14,313 bases of DNA, from contig DFQW01000076.1 of NCBI GenBank assembly GCA_002377985.1, positions 1 through 14,313 of the forward strand, read 5' to 3'. The stretch comes from Halieaceae bacterium UBA3479. GTDB lineage: Bacteria; Pseudomonadota; Gammaproteobacteria; Pseudomonadales; Halieaceae. The notes under the pieces were generated by a model, which had not been told where the DNA came from, ran no database searches, and was given only the letters and a program-made list of their open reading frames with translations. This document shows, piece after piece, positions 6,055 to 14,313 of this stretch. Both the position numbers and the translations under genes were made by a program. The first letter of the stretch is position 1; each line of letters begins with the position of its first letter.

Positions 6055-8820
6055 ATGCCGCAGATAACCATCGATGGCAAATCCTTCGACGTCCAGGCCG
6101 GAGGCAATCTGCTTGAGGTCGTGCTGGGTCTCGGACTCGACTTACCCTATTTCTGCTGGCATCCGGCGATGGGTTCAGTGGGATCCTGCCGCCAATGCGC
6201 CATGGTGCAGTTTCAAAATGCCGAGGACGAACGGGGCCGAATTGTGATGGCCTGCATGACCCCGGTAACAGACGGGATGCACCTGTCGCTTTCGGGAGAG
6301 CGCGCCCGGGATTTCCGGGCCGATGTGATCGAAGCCTTGATGGTCAACCATCCCCACGACTGTCCCGTGTGTGCCGAGGGAGGCGAATGCCATCTGCAGG
6401 ATATGACCGTCATGTCGGGCCATCGCGAAAGACGTTATGACGGACTCAAAAATACGCATGTAAATCAGTATCTTGGGCCGCTAATTAACCACGAGATGAA
6501 TCGCTGCATCGCCTGTTATCGCTGTGTGCGCTACTACCAGGACTACGCGGGTGGCACTGATCTGGCGGTACTGGGGGCCCACGACCACGTCTATTTTGGT
6601 CGCCACCAAGACGGGGTGCTGGAGAGCGAGTTTGCCGGCAATCTGGTCGAAGTGTGTCCGACCGGCGTGTTTACTGACAAGAGTCTGGTTCACGACTACA
6701 CCCGCAAATGGGATCTGCAATCCTCACCCTCGGTCTGTGTCGGTTGCGGGGTTGGCTGTAATACCGCACCGGGCGAACGGTATGGCCGGCTGAAACGTAT
6801 CCATAACCGTTATCACGAGGAGGTAAACGGCTACTTTCTCTGCGATCGCGGAAGATTCGGCGGCAACTTTGTCAACAGTGACATACGGCTAACTCGCAGT
6901 GGCCAGCAACAGGCAGACAACACGTTTGTCGCGCTATCCCGCGAGGCGGCGCTGGCTAAGCTGGCGCAATCCTGCGGCGCCGGCCAGCGCATTGCCGGCA
7001 TCGGCTCACCCCGCGCCTCGCTCGAGTCAAACTGGATGCTGCAGGCGTTTGTTGGAGCGACCCAATTCTGCGCAGGTTTTGGACCCGAGGGCGCCGCCGT
7101 GCGCGCTATCGCGAGCGCATTGAAGGGGGGCGGCGTTCCCTCCGCCACGCTACAAGAGATTGAAGCGGCGGATGCGGTCATTATTCTTGGCGAGGATGTC
7201 ACTCAAACCGCCGCCCGTGTCGCACTGGCGCTTAGACAAACCGTGCGTAACAAAGGGCTGGAAAAAGCCGCGGCCATGGGCGTCGCGATCTGGCAGGACG
7301 CAGCGGTGCGCAACATTACGCAAAATGATTGCAGCCCGCTGATTCAACTGATGACCGCGTCTACCCGCCTGGGCGACATTGCCCAGGAGACTATTGCACT
7401 CTCACCTGACGATATCGCGCGCTACGGTTTCGCTCTCGCCCACGCGCTGGGCACAGGATCTGGTGTGACCGACATGAGTGCCGCCGACCAAACTCGGGTG
7501 GAGGCCATTGCGGCGATATTGCGGGATGCCAAGCGGCCACTGGTGATCAGCGGCAGCGGCTGCCAGAGCGAATCAGTGGTAAATGCGGCCCGCGCTCTGG
7601 CACTTGCTTTACAACAACAAAGCGAACTGACACGGGTGGTCTACGCGGTTCCGGAGAGCAACAGCCTGGGCCTCGCCCTACTCGACGACCATCCGGTTTC
7701 TCTTCGCGAGCTGAGCGAACAGGCGCAGCGTGGAGAGCTGGACACACTTGTGGTGGTAGAGAACGACCTCTACCGGCGAGCGCCCACCGACGTTGTGGAA
7801 ACACTGCTGAATGCGGTGCCAAACATCGTGGTAATGGATCTGATCGAAACCAACACCATCGAGCGCGCCAGCCTCGCGCTACCCGTGGCCAGTTTTGCCG
7901 AGTGTGAGGGTACGCTGGTCAATGCAGAGGGCCGGGCCCAGCGGTATTTTCCGGCCATCGCGGGCAAGCCCGATCAACCTCCTGCGTGGAGCTGGCTGGC
8001 CGACGCTGCCGCCGCATCCGGGCGCCAAGCGCTGGCAGGGCTGAATCATATTGACGCCTTATTGCAGGCCATTGCAGCGGACAAACCTGTATTTGCAGGC
8101 GCAGCTGAGGCCGCACCGGGTGCAGGCTATCGTGACCGCATCGGTCTTAAAGTCGCGCGCCAGCCCGCCCGCTACAGTGGTCGAACCGCCATGTATGCGG
8201 ACAAAACGCTCCATGAGCCAAAGACCACCGCCGACGAGCAATCGGGACTGGCATTTAGTATGGAGGGGGATAACCAATCACTACCCAGCGCGTTGCAACC
8301 CTTTGTCTGGGAGCCGGGCTGGAACTCCAATCAATCGCTGCACAAATTTCAGACCGAAGTAGGTGGCGCCATGCGTGGTGGCAATGCCGGCGTTCGCCTG
8401 ATTCATCCCCATGATGGCACTCTGGCCGATGCAACTGCACTACCCGCCGCTTTCTCTCCACGCGACGCGGTGTGGTGGGTAACACCGCAATATCGCCTGT
8501 TCGGCAGCGATGAATTGAGTGCTCAATCCGCATCGGTGGCGGAACTGATTGCACGGCCGCAGGTCTCCCTGTCGCCGGCGGACGCAGCGCGCCTCAACCT
8601 GACGCCACACGATGGTGTAGCGGTAAGTGTCGGCGACAGAACCGTGAAGTGCCGCGTCAACCAAGATGCCGGTGTTCCAGAGGGCACCGTAGGCTTTATA
8701 CAGGGATTGCCCGGCAACCCGGTGTGGGCCAGCGGCGAACAGGCAACCCTCGAGCGCCTTCCTGACTTCGCTCGCCCTCCCGAGGTGCTGGCACGTGACA
8801 GCGAGGTTGCACATGGCTGA
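6055..8820 (+). CDS. nuoG: NADH-quinone oxidoreductase subunit G
   Basis: A 921-aa large subunit of the NADH module (75-kDa family). N-terminal Fe-S domain: N1b by Cys34, Cys45, Cys48, Cys67; N5 by His99 and Cys103, Cys106, Cys112; N4 by Cys151, Cys154, Cys157 and Cys201 (CPTG). The additional N7 motif is complete: Cys228-x2-Cys231-x3-Cys235-x27-Cys263. N7 occurs in only some bacteria, including E. coli, and lies off the main electron path. Residues from about 220 onward form a molybdopterin-oxidoreductase-like domain, which in complex I is a structural relic without cofactor. The last 150 residues or so include the C-terminal barrel typical of that family (SPADAARLNLTPHDGVAVSV). AGGGGGGAG (6038-6046) precedes ATG 6055 by 8 bases, directly after the nuoF stop. 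Its 3' end overlaps nuoH by 8 bases. Confidence 0.97.
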   Translation: MPQITIDGKSFDVQAGGNLLEVVLGLGLDLPYFCWHPAMGSVGSCRQCAMVQFQNAEDERGRIVMACMTPVTDGMHLSLSGERARDFRADVIEALMVNHPHDCPVCAEGGECHLQDMTVMSGHRERRYDGLKNTHVNQYLGPLINHEMNRCIACYRCVRYYQDYAGGTDLAVLGAHDHVYFGRHQDGVLESEFAGNLVEVCPTGVFTDKSLVHDYTRKWDLQSSPSVCVGCGVGCNTAPGERYGRLKRIHNRYHEEVNGYFLCDRGRFGGNFVNSDIRLTRSGQQQADNTFVALSREAALAKLAQSCGAGQRIAGIGSPRASLESNWMLQAFVGATQFCAGFGPEGAAVRAIASALKGGGVPSATLQEIEAADAVIILGEDVTQTAARVALALRQTVRNKGLEKAAAMGVAIWQDAAVRNITQNDCSPLIQLMTASTRLGDIAQETIALSPDDIARYGFALAHALGTGSGVTDMSAADQTRVEAIAAILRDAKRPLVISGSGCQSESVVNAARALALALQQQSELTRVVYAVPESNSLGLALLDDHPVSLRELSEQAQRGELDTLVVVENDLYRRAPTDVVETLLNAVPNIVVMDLIETNTIERASLALPVASFAECEGTLVNAEGRAQRYFPAIAGKPDQPPAWSWLADAAAASGRQALAGLNHIDALLQAIAADKPVFAGAAEAAPGAGYRDRIGLKVARQPARYSGRTAMYADKTLHEPKTTADEQSGLAFSMEGDNQSLPSALQPFVWEPGWNSNQSLHKFQTEVGGAMRGGNAGVRLIHPHDGTLADATALPAAFSPRDAVWWVTPQYRLFGSDELSAQSASVAELIARPQVSLSPADAARLNLTPHDGVAVSVGDRTVKCRVNQDAGVPEGTVGFIQGLPGNPVWASGEQATLERLPDFARPPEVLARDSEVAHG

Positions 8821-9775
8821 GCTAAAGATCATTGGCCTGCTCCTGTTGCTTCTGGGAGGTGCGGTAGGTGGAGCAGCAGTCATGACCTGGTTTGAGCGCC
8901 GCGTGCTGGGTATCTGGCAGGACCGATTGGGCCCCAACCGGGTGGGACCGTTTGGCATCGTTTTGGTGGCTGCCGACATGCTGAAGCTCCTGGGTAAACA
9001 TGACTGGGTGCCACCCTTCGCCGATCGACCCGTCTTTATTTTTGCGCCCACTGCCATCGTTGTGGCGATGTTGCTTGGCTTCGCCGTAGTGCCCTATGCC
9101 CCCAACGTCATGGTCATCGACATGAATATCGGACTGCTGTTTTTTCTCGGTATGACGTCGATCGCGGTATATAGCGTGCTGCTCGGGGGACTGGCGTCAC
9201 ACAATAAGTACTCCCTGCTCGGGGGGCTCAGATCCGCCGCGCAAATGGTCAGTTACGAGGTGTTCATGGGGCTGTCGCTGATGGGCGTCGTTATGCTGAC
9301 CGGCAGCTTCTCACTTATCGATATCGTGCTGGCACAGGAAGATCTCTGGTTTGCCGTGACCCAGCCTCTCGGTTTATTCGTGTTCGTAATAGCCGGCCTT
9401 GCGGAGAGCCACCGGTTACCCTTTGACCTGCCCGAAGCCGAACATGAACTGACCGCGGGTTTCCACACCGAATATGGCGGCATGAAATTCGCCATGTTTA
9501 TGCTGGGTGAGTATCTGGGACTGATACTTATCTCCTGCATGATCACCACGCTCTTTTTAGGGGGCTGGCAAGGACCGTGGTTGCCGCCACTGGTCTGGTT
9601 CCCGATCAAGACCCTGGCTGTGATCCTGTTTTTTATTCTTCTCAGAGCGGCAATTCCGCGTCCGCGTTACGACCAACTGATGTCATTGGGATGGAAGGTC
9701 ATGTTGCCCATCACTCTCATTAACCTGGTCGTTACGGGAGGCGTGGCGCTGTGGCTGAGCGAGGGCGGTTTCTGA
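8813..9775 (+). CDS. nuoH: NADH-quinone oxidoreductase subunit H
   Basis: A 320-aa polytopic membrane subunit with about eight helices, forming the floor of the quinone chamber and the first proton route. Conserved features are TWFERRVLG (25-33), RLGPNRVGP (38-46), the [14 protein letters not shown] segment (131-144), SYEV with Glu149, and the acidic cytoplasmic loop [11 protein letters not shown] (203-213) leading to [24 protein letters not shown] near the end is also a family signature. I chose ATG 8813 rather than the in-frame GTG at 8795 because GAGG (8803-8806) lies 6 bases ahead and the N-terminus then fits the first helix. It overlaps the nuoG stop by 8 bases. E. coli NuoH has 325 residues. 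Confidence 0.97.
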   Translation: MAELKIIGLLLLLLGGAVGGAAVMTWFERRVLGIWQDRLGPNRVGPFGIVLVAADMLKLLGKHDWVPPFADRPVFIFAPTAIVVAMLLGFAVVPYAPNVMVIDMNIGLLFFLGMTSIAVYSVLLGGLASHNKYSLLGGLRSAAQMVSYEVFMGLSLMGVVMLTGSFSLIDIVLAQEDLWFAVTQPLGLFVFVIAGLAESHRLPFDLPEAEHELTAGFHTEYGGMKFAMFMLGEYLGLILISCMITTLFLGGWQGPWLPPLVWFPIKTLAVILFFILLRAAIPRPRYDQLMSLGWKVMLPITLINLVVTGGVALWLSEGGF

Positions 9776-9812
9776 TGAGACGCCGCGACAACCTCACTAT
9801 GGAGATTCTGCC

Positions 9813-10349
9813 ATGAGGGACTTATTCGTCTCACTCTGGAGTCAACTGGAGACCATCTGGCGGGTGTTGGGCCATACTTTTTCCAAAGCCGAGACAATCC
9901 AGTATCCCGAACAAAAACCGTATCTGGCACCGCGCTACCGTGGACGCATCGTGCTGACAAAAGACCCGGATGGTGAGGAGCGCTGCGTCGCCTGCAATCT
10001 TTGCGCGGTCGCTTGTCCAGTCGGATGTATCGCGCTTCAGCAAGGCGTGCGCGAAGACGGCCGCTGGTATCCGGAGTTTTTTCGCATCAACTTCTCTCGC
10101 TGCATTCTCTGCGGCATGTGCGAGGAAGCCTGCCCTACCTATGCCATTCAGCTGACACCCGACTTTGAAATGTGCGAATACGAACGCACCAGTCTGGTGT
10201 ATGAGAAAGAGCATTTGATGATCGACGGACCGGGCAAGTACCACGACTATAATTTCTATCGCGTGGCAGGCCTTGAAGTTGCGGGTAAAAAGAAAGGGGA
10301 GGCAGAAAACGAGGCCGCCCCTGTCGATGTCAGGAGCTTGATGCCGTGA
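9813..10349 (+). CDS. nuoI: NADH-quinone oxidoreductase subunit I
   Basis: A 178-aa ferredoxin-like subunit carrying clusters N6a and N6b, which bridge NuoG to N2 in NuoB. Two complete CxxCxxCxxxCP motifs are visible: Cys58/61/64/68 and Cys97/100/103/107. By the usual crossover each cluster takes three ligands from one motif and the fourth from the other. The N-terminal 40 residues form the amphipathic helix region that packs on the membrane arm. The C-terminus is charged and variable (KKKGEAENE). GGAG (9801-9804) precedes the ATG by 8 bases. A 37-base spacer separates it from nuoH, and its stop overlaps the GTG of nuoJ. E. coli NuoI has 180 residues. Confidence 0.97.
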   Translation: MRDLFVSLWSQLETIWRVLGHTFSKAETIQYPEQKPYLAPRYRGRIVLTKDPDGEERCVACNLCAVACPVGCIALQQGVREDGRWYPEFFRINFSRCILCGMCEEACPTYAIQLTPDFEMCEYERTSLVYEKEHLMIDGPGKYHDYNFYRVAGLEVAGKKKGEAENEAAPVDVRSLMP

Positions 10350-10867
10350 CCTTGACCTTATTCCTGTTTTATCTTTCTGCCGCCATCGCGCTGGGCTCCA
10401 CAGCGCTCGCGCTGACCCGCGCCAACGCCGCCCATGCACTGATCTTTCTTATCGTGTCATTACTGGCGATAGCGGTCCTGTTCTTCTTTCTCGGCGCACC
10501 GTTTGCGGCAGCGCTTGAAATCGTGATCTACGCCGGCGCGATCATGGTGCTCTTTGTATTTGTTGTGATGATGCTGAACCTCAGCGAGGGCTCACGGGAG
10601 CAGGAACGGGCCATGCTGGATTTTTCCCAGTGGTGGCTTCCCGGCCTGCTAACGGCCATATTGTTGGCCGAGCTCGTTTATGTGCTCACCGCAATCGATT
10701 CCGAATCTACCGTACGCGCCGTCATGCCCAAGGAAGTCGGCTTGTCGCTTTTTGGACCCTATGTGCTGGGTGTCGAGCTGGCGTCGATGCTGCTGCTGGC
10801 AGGCCTCGTAGGTGCCTATCATCTGGGGCATCACTTCCTGCGGCGTAATAGAGGCAGGAGCGAGTAA
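10346..10867 (+). CDS. nuoJ: NADH-quinone oxidoreductase subunit J
   Basis: A 173-aa membrane subunit with five predicted helices (about residues 4-22, 28-48, 54-76, 92-114, 136-158). The third contains the family signature [20 protein letters not shown] (58-77), the helix that changes conformation (pi-bulge) during turnover in complex I structures. The start is GTG 10346, overlapping the nuoI stop (GTGA), with AGGAG at 10332-10336 and 9-base spacing. It is about ten residues shorter than E. coli NuoJ (184); the difference appears to be at the poorly conserved C-terminal end. The stop overlaps the nuoK start (TAATG). Confidence 0.96.
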   Translation: MTLTLFLFYLSAAIALGSTALALTRANAAHALIFLIVSLLAIAVLFFFLGAPFAAALEIVIYAGAIMVLFVFVVMMLNLSEGSREQERAMLDFSQWWLPGLLTAILLAELVYVLTAIDSESTVRAVMPKEVGLSLFGPYVLGVELASMLLLAGLVGAYHLGHHFLRRNRGRSE

Positions 10868-11181
10868 TGGGTCCGGGAATGGTACCTATCGAGCATGTGC
10901 TGGTATTGGCCGGCCTGCTATTTGTAATCGGCCTCTTCGGGCTGATGTTACGGCGCAACATTATCTTTATGTTGATGGCGCTCGAGGTCATGTTGAACTC
11001 GGCTGCTCTGGCCTTTGTGGCTGCCGGCGCTCGCTGGGGTCAACCCGACGGGCAGGTGATTTTCATGTTTATTCTGGCGATTGCAGCGGCCGAAGTTTCG
11101 GTCGGCCTCGGGCTGGTATTGCAGATGCGTCGTCAATTGCGCTCGCTCGATATGAACGACGCTATCAGGTTGAGGGGTTGA
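10867..11181 (+). CDS. nuoK: NADH-quinone oxidoreductase subunit K
   Basis: A small three-helix membrane subunit (104 aa from this start), homologous to MrpC of Mrp antiporters, lying on the central proton axis. The two essential buried glutamates are present: Glu40 in MALEVMLNSAALAF and Glu76 in AAAEVSVGL, equivalent to Glu36 and Glu72 of E. coli NuoK. Two starts are possible. ATG 10867 overlaps the nuoJ stop (TAATG) and has AGGAG at 10856-10860 with ideal spacing. ATG 10879 would give exactly 100 residues, as in E. coli (MVPIEHVLVL versus MIPLQHGLIL), but lies 18 bases from the Shine-Dalgarno. I prefer 10867 on ribosome-site grounds. Confidence 0.96.
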   Translation: MGPGMVPIEHVLVLAGLLFVIGLFGLMLRRNIIFMLMALEVMLNSAALAFVAAGARWGQPDGQVIFMFILAIAAAEVSVGLGLVLQMRRQLRSLDMNDAIRLRG

Positions 11182-11185
11182 AGCC

Positions 11186-13027
11186 GTGGAAACGCTACTG
11201 ACTGCCGTACCCCTGCTGCCACTGGCCAGCGCCGCCCTGCTACTCTTGTATGGACGCAACCTGCCCAAACCGCTGGTTACCGGTTTGGGTGTCGGCAGCG
11301 TGGGACTGGCTGCACTGGCGGTACTGTCTCTGGTGATGCAGTGGCAAGAGGCTGCCGGTCCGGTCACGGTGGTGTTGTGGCAATGGCTGTCGGTGGGCAG
11401 CTTCAGCGTGGATCTGGCACTACGACTCGACCAGTTGTCGCTCATTTGGTTGTGCACCATTACGGGTATCGGCTTTCTGATCCACCTCTATTCCAGTGAA
11501 TATATGGATAGCGACGACAACTACTCTCGCTACTTTGCCTACCTGAACCTGTTTGTCGCCTCCATGTTGTTGCTGGTGCTGGGTGACAGCCTGCTGCTGC
11601 TATTTCTTGGCTGGGAGGGTGTGGGACTCTGCAGTTACCTGCTGATTGGATTCTGGTATCGCGACGCCGCCAATGGTGCGGCAGCGCGCAAAGCCTTTAT
11701 TGTGACCCGCGCGGGCGACGCGGCAATGGCATTAGGCCTGTTTTTGCTCGTTGCCCAATTCAACACGCTGAATATCCAGGATATTGTGGAGGCCGCGTCG
11801 GTCGCGTGGAGCGCTGGCGACACCCTCCCCACGCTAGCCTGCGGTCTGATCTTTGCGGGTGCGGTGGGTAAATCCGCCCAGCTGCCTTTACAGACCTGGC
11901 TTCCCGATGCAATGGCCGGCCCGACGCCGGTCAGCGCCTTGATCCACGCCGCCACCATGGTGACCGCGGGTATTTATCTTGTCGCCCGTCTGAGCGGACT
12001 GTTTTTGCTGGCACCCGACGTGCTGCTGGTCATCGCCGTCATCGGTGTCGCCACAGCGCTCATGGCCGCTTGTGCCGCTCTGGCGCAGCACGATATCAAG
12101 CGCATCCTTGCGTACTCGACCATCAGCCAGCTCGGTTACATGTTTCTGGCGCTGGGCATTCAGGCCTGGGATGCTGGCGTGTTTCACATGATGACCCACG
12201 CTTTCTTCAAGGCGCTTTTGTTCCTCGCTGCGGGCGCAGTCATCGAGTGTCTCCATCATGAGCAGGACATTCGTAATATGGGAGGCTTGCGAAACCGGCT
12301 TCCTGTGCCCTTCTGGAGTGTATTGATCGGATCGGCGGCACTCGCTGCCTTGCCCCTGACCGCCGGCTTTGCGAGCAAGGATCTGATTTTGCTCAGGGTC
12401 TGGGAGGTCGATGGCATGGGCGCCTGGCTGTGGACAGTTGCTGCAATAGCGGCGCTGATTACGGCGCTGTACAGCTTCAAACTGGTGTTCGTGGTTTTCT
12501 TTGGTGACATCCAGACAGAACCCAGTCACCAACCGGGCTGGAGAATGAGTGTTCCGCTGGCGCTACTCTGTGCCTTGTCGATTCTGGGCGGCTGGATCGT
12601 TTTACCCCTGTCTGAAGTACTCCCCCTGCAGGCGGAAGATCCTGCCCACGGCGCGATTGCCATTGTCTCGGCTGCTATACCCATCGTCGGTGTGGCACTT
12701 GCCTATCTGATATTCCAGACCCGACAGCTCGATGTTTCCGCTGTGACAGAGTCCGGAGGCGGTCGTTGGACGGCGCAATACTGGCTCGAAGGCTGGGGCA
12801 TGGATCGGCTCTATGATGCAGTGCTGGTGCAGCCTTATGCTCGCCTGGCCCAATGGTGGCGCGGAGAGCCGATGGATCGCGTTGTTGCCGTTGTGACCGG
12901 AGCGGCAGAGTTCATTCATCACCAGTTGTCTACTACCCAATCTGGACGTCTCGGTCGCTACGTGGCAGTGCTGTCGGCAGGATTGATTCTGCTGCTGACG
13001 CTGATGTTATTGAGGGCCTTTGCGTGA
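11186..13027 (+). CDS. nuoL: NADH-quinone oxidoreductase subunit L
   Basis: A 613-aa distal proton-pumping subunit, related to MrpA-type antiporters and the same length as E. coli NuoL. Key residues are in family positions: Glu144 in LGWEGVGLCSYLLIGFW, Lys229 in GAVGKSAQLPLQTWLPDA, His254 in ALIHAATMV, His334/His338 in FHMMTHAFFKALLFL, and Lys398-Asp399 in ASKDL. About 14 helices are followed by the C-terminal extension that forms the long lateral helix along the membrane arm and a last anchor helix (about residues 590-611). The start is GTG 11186 with GAGGGG at 11172-11177 and 8-base spacing, 4 bases after nuoK. The stop overlaps the GTG of nuoM. Confidence 0.97.
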   Translation: METLLTAVPLLPLASAALLLLYGRNLPKPLVTGLGVGSVGLAALAVLSLVMQWQEAAGPVTVVLWQWLSVGSFSVDLALRLDQLSLIWLCTITGIGFLIHLYSSEYMDSDDNYSRYFAYLNLFVASMLLLVLGDSLLLLFLGWEGVGLCSYLLIGFWYRDAANGAAARKAFIVTRAGDAAMALGLFLLVAQFNTLNIQDIVEAASVAWSAGDTLPTLACGLIFAGAVGKSAQLPLQTWLPDAMAGPTPVSALIHAATMVTAGIYLVARLSGLFLLAPDVLLVIAVIGVATALMAACAALAQHDIKRILAYSTISQLGYMFLALGIQAWDAGVFHMMTHAFFKALLFLAAGAVIECLHHEQDIRNMGGLRNRLPVPFWSVLIGSAALAALPLTAGFASKDLILLRVWEVDGMGAWLWTVAAIAALITALYSFKLVFVVFFGDIQTEPSHQPGWRMSVPLALLCALSILGGWIVLPLSEVLPLQAEDPAHGAIAIVSAAIPIVGVALAYLIFQTRQLDVSAVTESGGGRWTAQYWLEGWGMDRLYDAVLVQPYARLAQWWRGEPMDRVVAVVTGAAEFIHHQLSTTQSGRLGRYVAVLSAGLILLLTLMLLRAFA

Positions 13028-14313
13028 GTTCTCTGATTGCACTCCTACTGATAGGCGGTGGCCTGGCCTGGCTCTCTGAGAGACTGAATGCCGAGATGCC
13101 GGCGCGGGTATCGCTCGGCATACTGATTGTGGCCAGTGGCCTCATGTGGCAATTGAGTACTGCCGCACTGGCCACCGGGCCCGACACGTCGGGCTGGCTG
13201 GCCTTCGAAGCATACGAGTGGATACCCCGCTTTGGCATCCATTTTGTGCTCGCGATGGACGGCATGAGCCTGCTGTTGGTCGCACTGACTCTGCTCCTGG
13301 GGATTGTCGCGGTAATCGCCTCCTGGACCGAGATTACGTCGCGACCGGGCTTTTTTCAGGCCAACCTGCTGTGGACACTGGCGGGCACCGTCGGGGTCTT
13401 CCTCGCTATGGATCTGTTTCTGTTCTTTCTGTTCTGGGAGGTCATGTTGGTGCCGATGTACCTGCTGATCGCGATCTGGGGACATGAGGCACGGGCACCG
13501 GCCGCCACCAAATTCTTTATCTTCACCCAGTCCAGCGGATTGCTCATGCTGTTGGCCATTCTGACCGCGGCGCTGAGCTATGCCGAGCAGACCGGAGAAT
13601 GGAGCTTTGCCTACATGGACTGGCTTCAGAACCCCCTGACGGGTAGTGCCGCAAACTGGGTATTTGCGGGATTTCTGCTCGCGTTTCTCGTCAAGCTACC
13701 GGCCTTTCCGGTACACAGTTGGCTTCCGGATGCACACACGCAGGCACCGACAGCGGGCAGCGTGATCCTGGCGGGCGTATTGCTGAAAACGGGCGCTTAC
13801 GGCTTGCTGCGATTTGGCGTGGCGCTGTTCCCCGAGACCGCTCAGGACCATGCTTCGATTCTGCTCATCCTGGGGGTCGTCGGTGTGCTCTACGGCGCTG
13901 TCCTCGCCTATGGTCAAACCGACTTCAAGCGGTTGGTGGCATACAGCAGCATCAGCCACATGGGCTTTATTCTGCTGGGCGTGTTTGCCTGGAATGGCCT
14001 GGCCTGGTCGGGCGCAGTCATGCAGATGGTAGCCCACGGGTTGAGCACGGCCGCCCTGTTTATGATCGCGGGAGCCTTGCAAGAGCGACTGCATACCCGG
14101 GCCCTGTCGGAAATGGGTGGTTTATGGCAGGCCATGCCAAGGATGGGAGCAATGGCTATGTTTTTTGTCATCGCTTCGGTGGGCATGCCCGGGCTGGGTA
14201 ATTTTATCGCCGAATTTCTGGTGCTCGCAGGGCTCTGGCAAAGCGCACCTATCCTTTGTGCGATGGCCGCGCTGGGGTTAATCACCGGCGCTATTTACTC
14301 ACTGTGGATGCTG
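13024..14313 (+). CDS. nuoM: NADH-quinone oxidoreductase subunit M (3' end missing)
   Basis: The first 430 codons of the second antiporter-like pump subunit; the frame is still open at the right edge (E. coli NuoM has 509 residues). The start is GTG 13024, overlapping the nuoL stop (GTGA), with GAGGG at 13012-13016 and 7-base spacing. Diagnostic segments are LFFLFWEVMLVPMYLLI with Glu139, FLVKLPAFPVHSWLPDAHTQ with Lys224, APTAGSVILAGVLLKTGAYG with Lys255, and HGLSTAALFMIAGALQERLHTR. These correspond to the pump residues Glu144, Lys234 and Lys265 of E. coli, with small offsets due to a shorter N-terminus and loops. At least ten hydrophobic helices are visible. nuoN is expected next, outside the window. 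Confidence 0.96.
   Translation, partial: MSSLIALLLIGGGLAWLSERLNAEMPARVSLGILIVASGLMWQLSTAALATGPDTSGWLAFEAYEWIPRFGIHFVLAMDGMSLLLVALTLLLGIVAVIASWTEITSRPGFFQANLLWTLAGTVGVFLAMDLFLFFLFWEVMLVPMYLLIAIWGHEARAPAATKFFIFTQSSGLLMLLAILTAALSYAEQTGEWSFAYMDWLQNPLTGSAANWVFAGFLLAFLVKLPAFPVHSWLPDAHTQAPTAGSVILAGVLLKTGAYGLLRFGVALFPETAQDHASILLILGVVGVLYGAVLAYGQTDFKRLVAYSSISHMGFILLGVFAWNGLAWSGAVMQMVAHGLSTAALFMIAGALQERLHTRALSEMGGLWQAMPRMGAMAMFFVIASVGMPGLGNFIAEFLVLAGLWQSAPILCAMAALGLITGAIYSLWML

Noticed and set aside
6700..8820. Reading the C-terminal part of NuoG as an active molybdenum oxidoreductase
   Set aside because: The molybdopterin-like domain is a normal structural part of NuoG and is known to lack the cofactor in complex I; its context inside nuo leaves no reason for a separate enzyme.

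Overview
The window is the front and middle of a complete-looking respiratory complex I operon (nuo; NADH:ubiquinone oxidoreductase, type I NADH dehydrogenase). Genes nuoA to nuoL are present in full in the standard bacterial order, nuoM runs off the right edge, and nuoN would be expected beyond it. All genes are on the + strand. Three traits point to a gammaproteobacterium. NuoC and NuoD are fused as in Escherichia and Pseudomonas. NuoG carries the extra N7-type cysteine motif. Many stretches can be aligned from memory with the E. coli subunits. Base composition looks moderately GC-rich. The sequence alone does not let me name a genus.

Layout. Bases 1-393: the 3' end of a gene for a monoheme c-type cytochrome, possibly a lipoprotein. 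Bases 394-708: a mostly non-coding stretch with a long imperfect inverted repeat (488-530), a strong intrinsic terminator-like hairpin (562-584) and a possible short ORF (599-784). Bases 709-1200: an uncharacterised 163-residue soluble protein. Bases 1201-1433: a 233-base leader or promoter region in front of nuoA. Bases 1434-14313: nuoA, B, CD, E, F, G, H, I, J, K, L and partial M.

How the genes work together. NuoE, F and G form the NADH dehydrogenase module: FMN and clusters N1a, N3, N1b, N4, N5 and N7. NuoB, CD and I form the connecting module that passes electrons over N6a/N6b and N2 to quinone. NuoA, H, J, K, L and M form the membrane arm that pumps protons. Cluster-ligand cysteines are present in every Fe-S subunit, and key charged residues are present in the pump subunits, so the enzyme is predicted to be functional. 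The genes are packed with stop/start overlaps at A/B, CD/E, E/F, G/H, I/J, J/K and L/M, which implies one transcript with translational coupling. Four starts (nuoF, nuoJ, nuoL, nuoM) are GTG.

The operon itself is ordinary. The least explained part is the region in front of it (about 394-1200): an unknown gene behind a terminator-like hairpin that sits directly on a ribosome binding site. I found no mobile element, CRISPR array, tRNA or rRNA gene.
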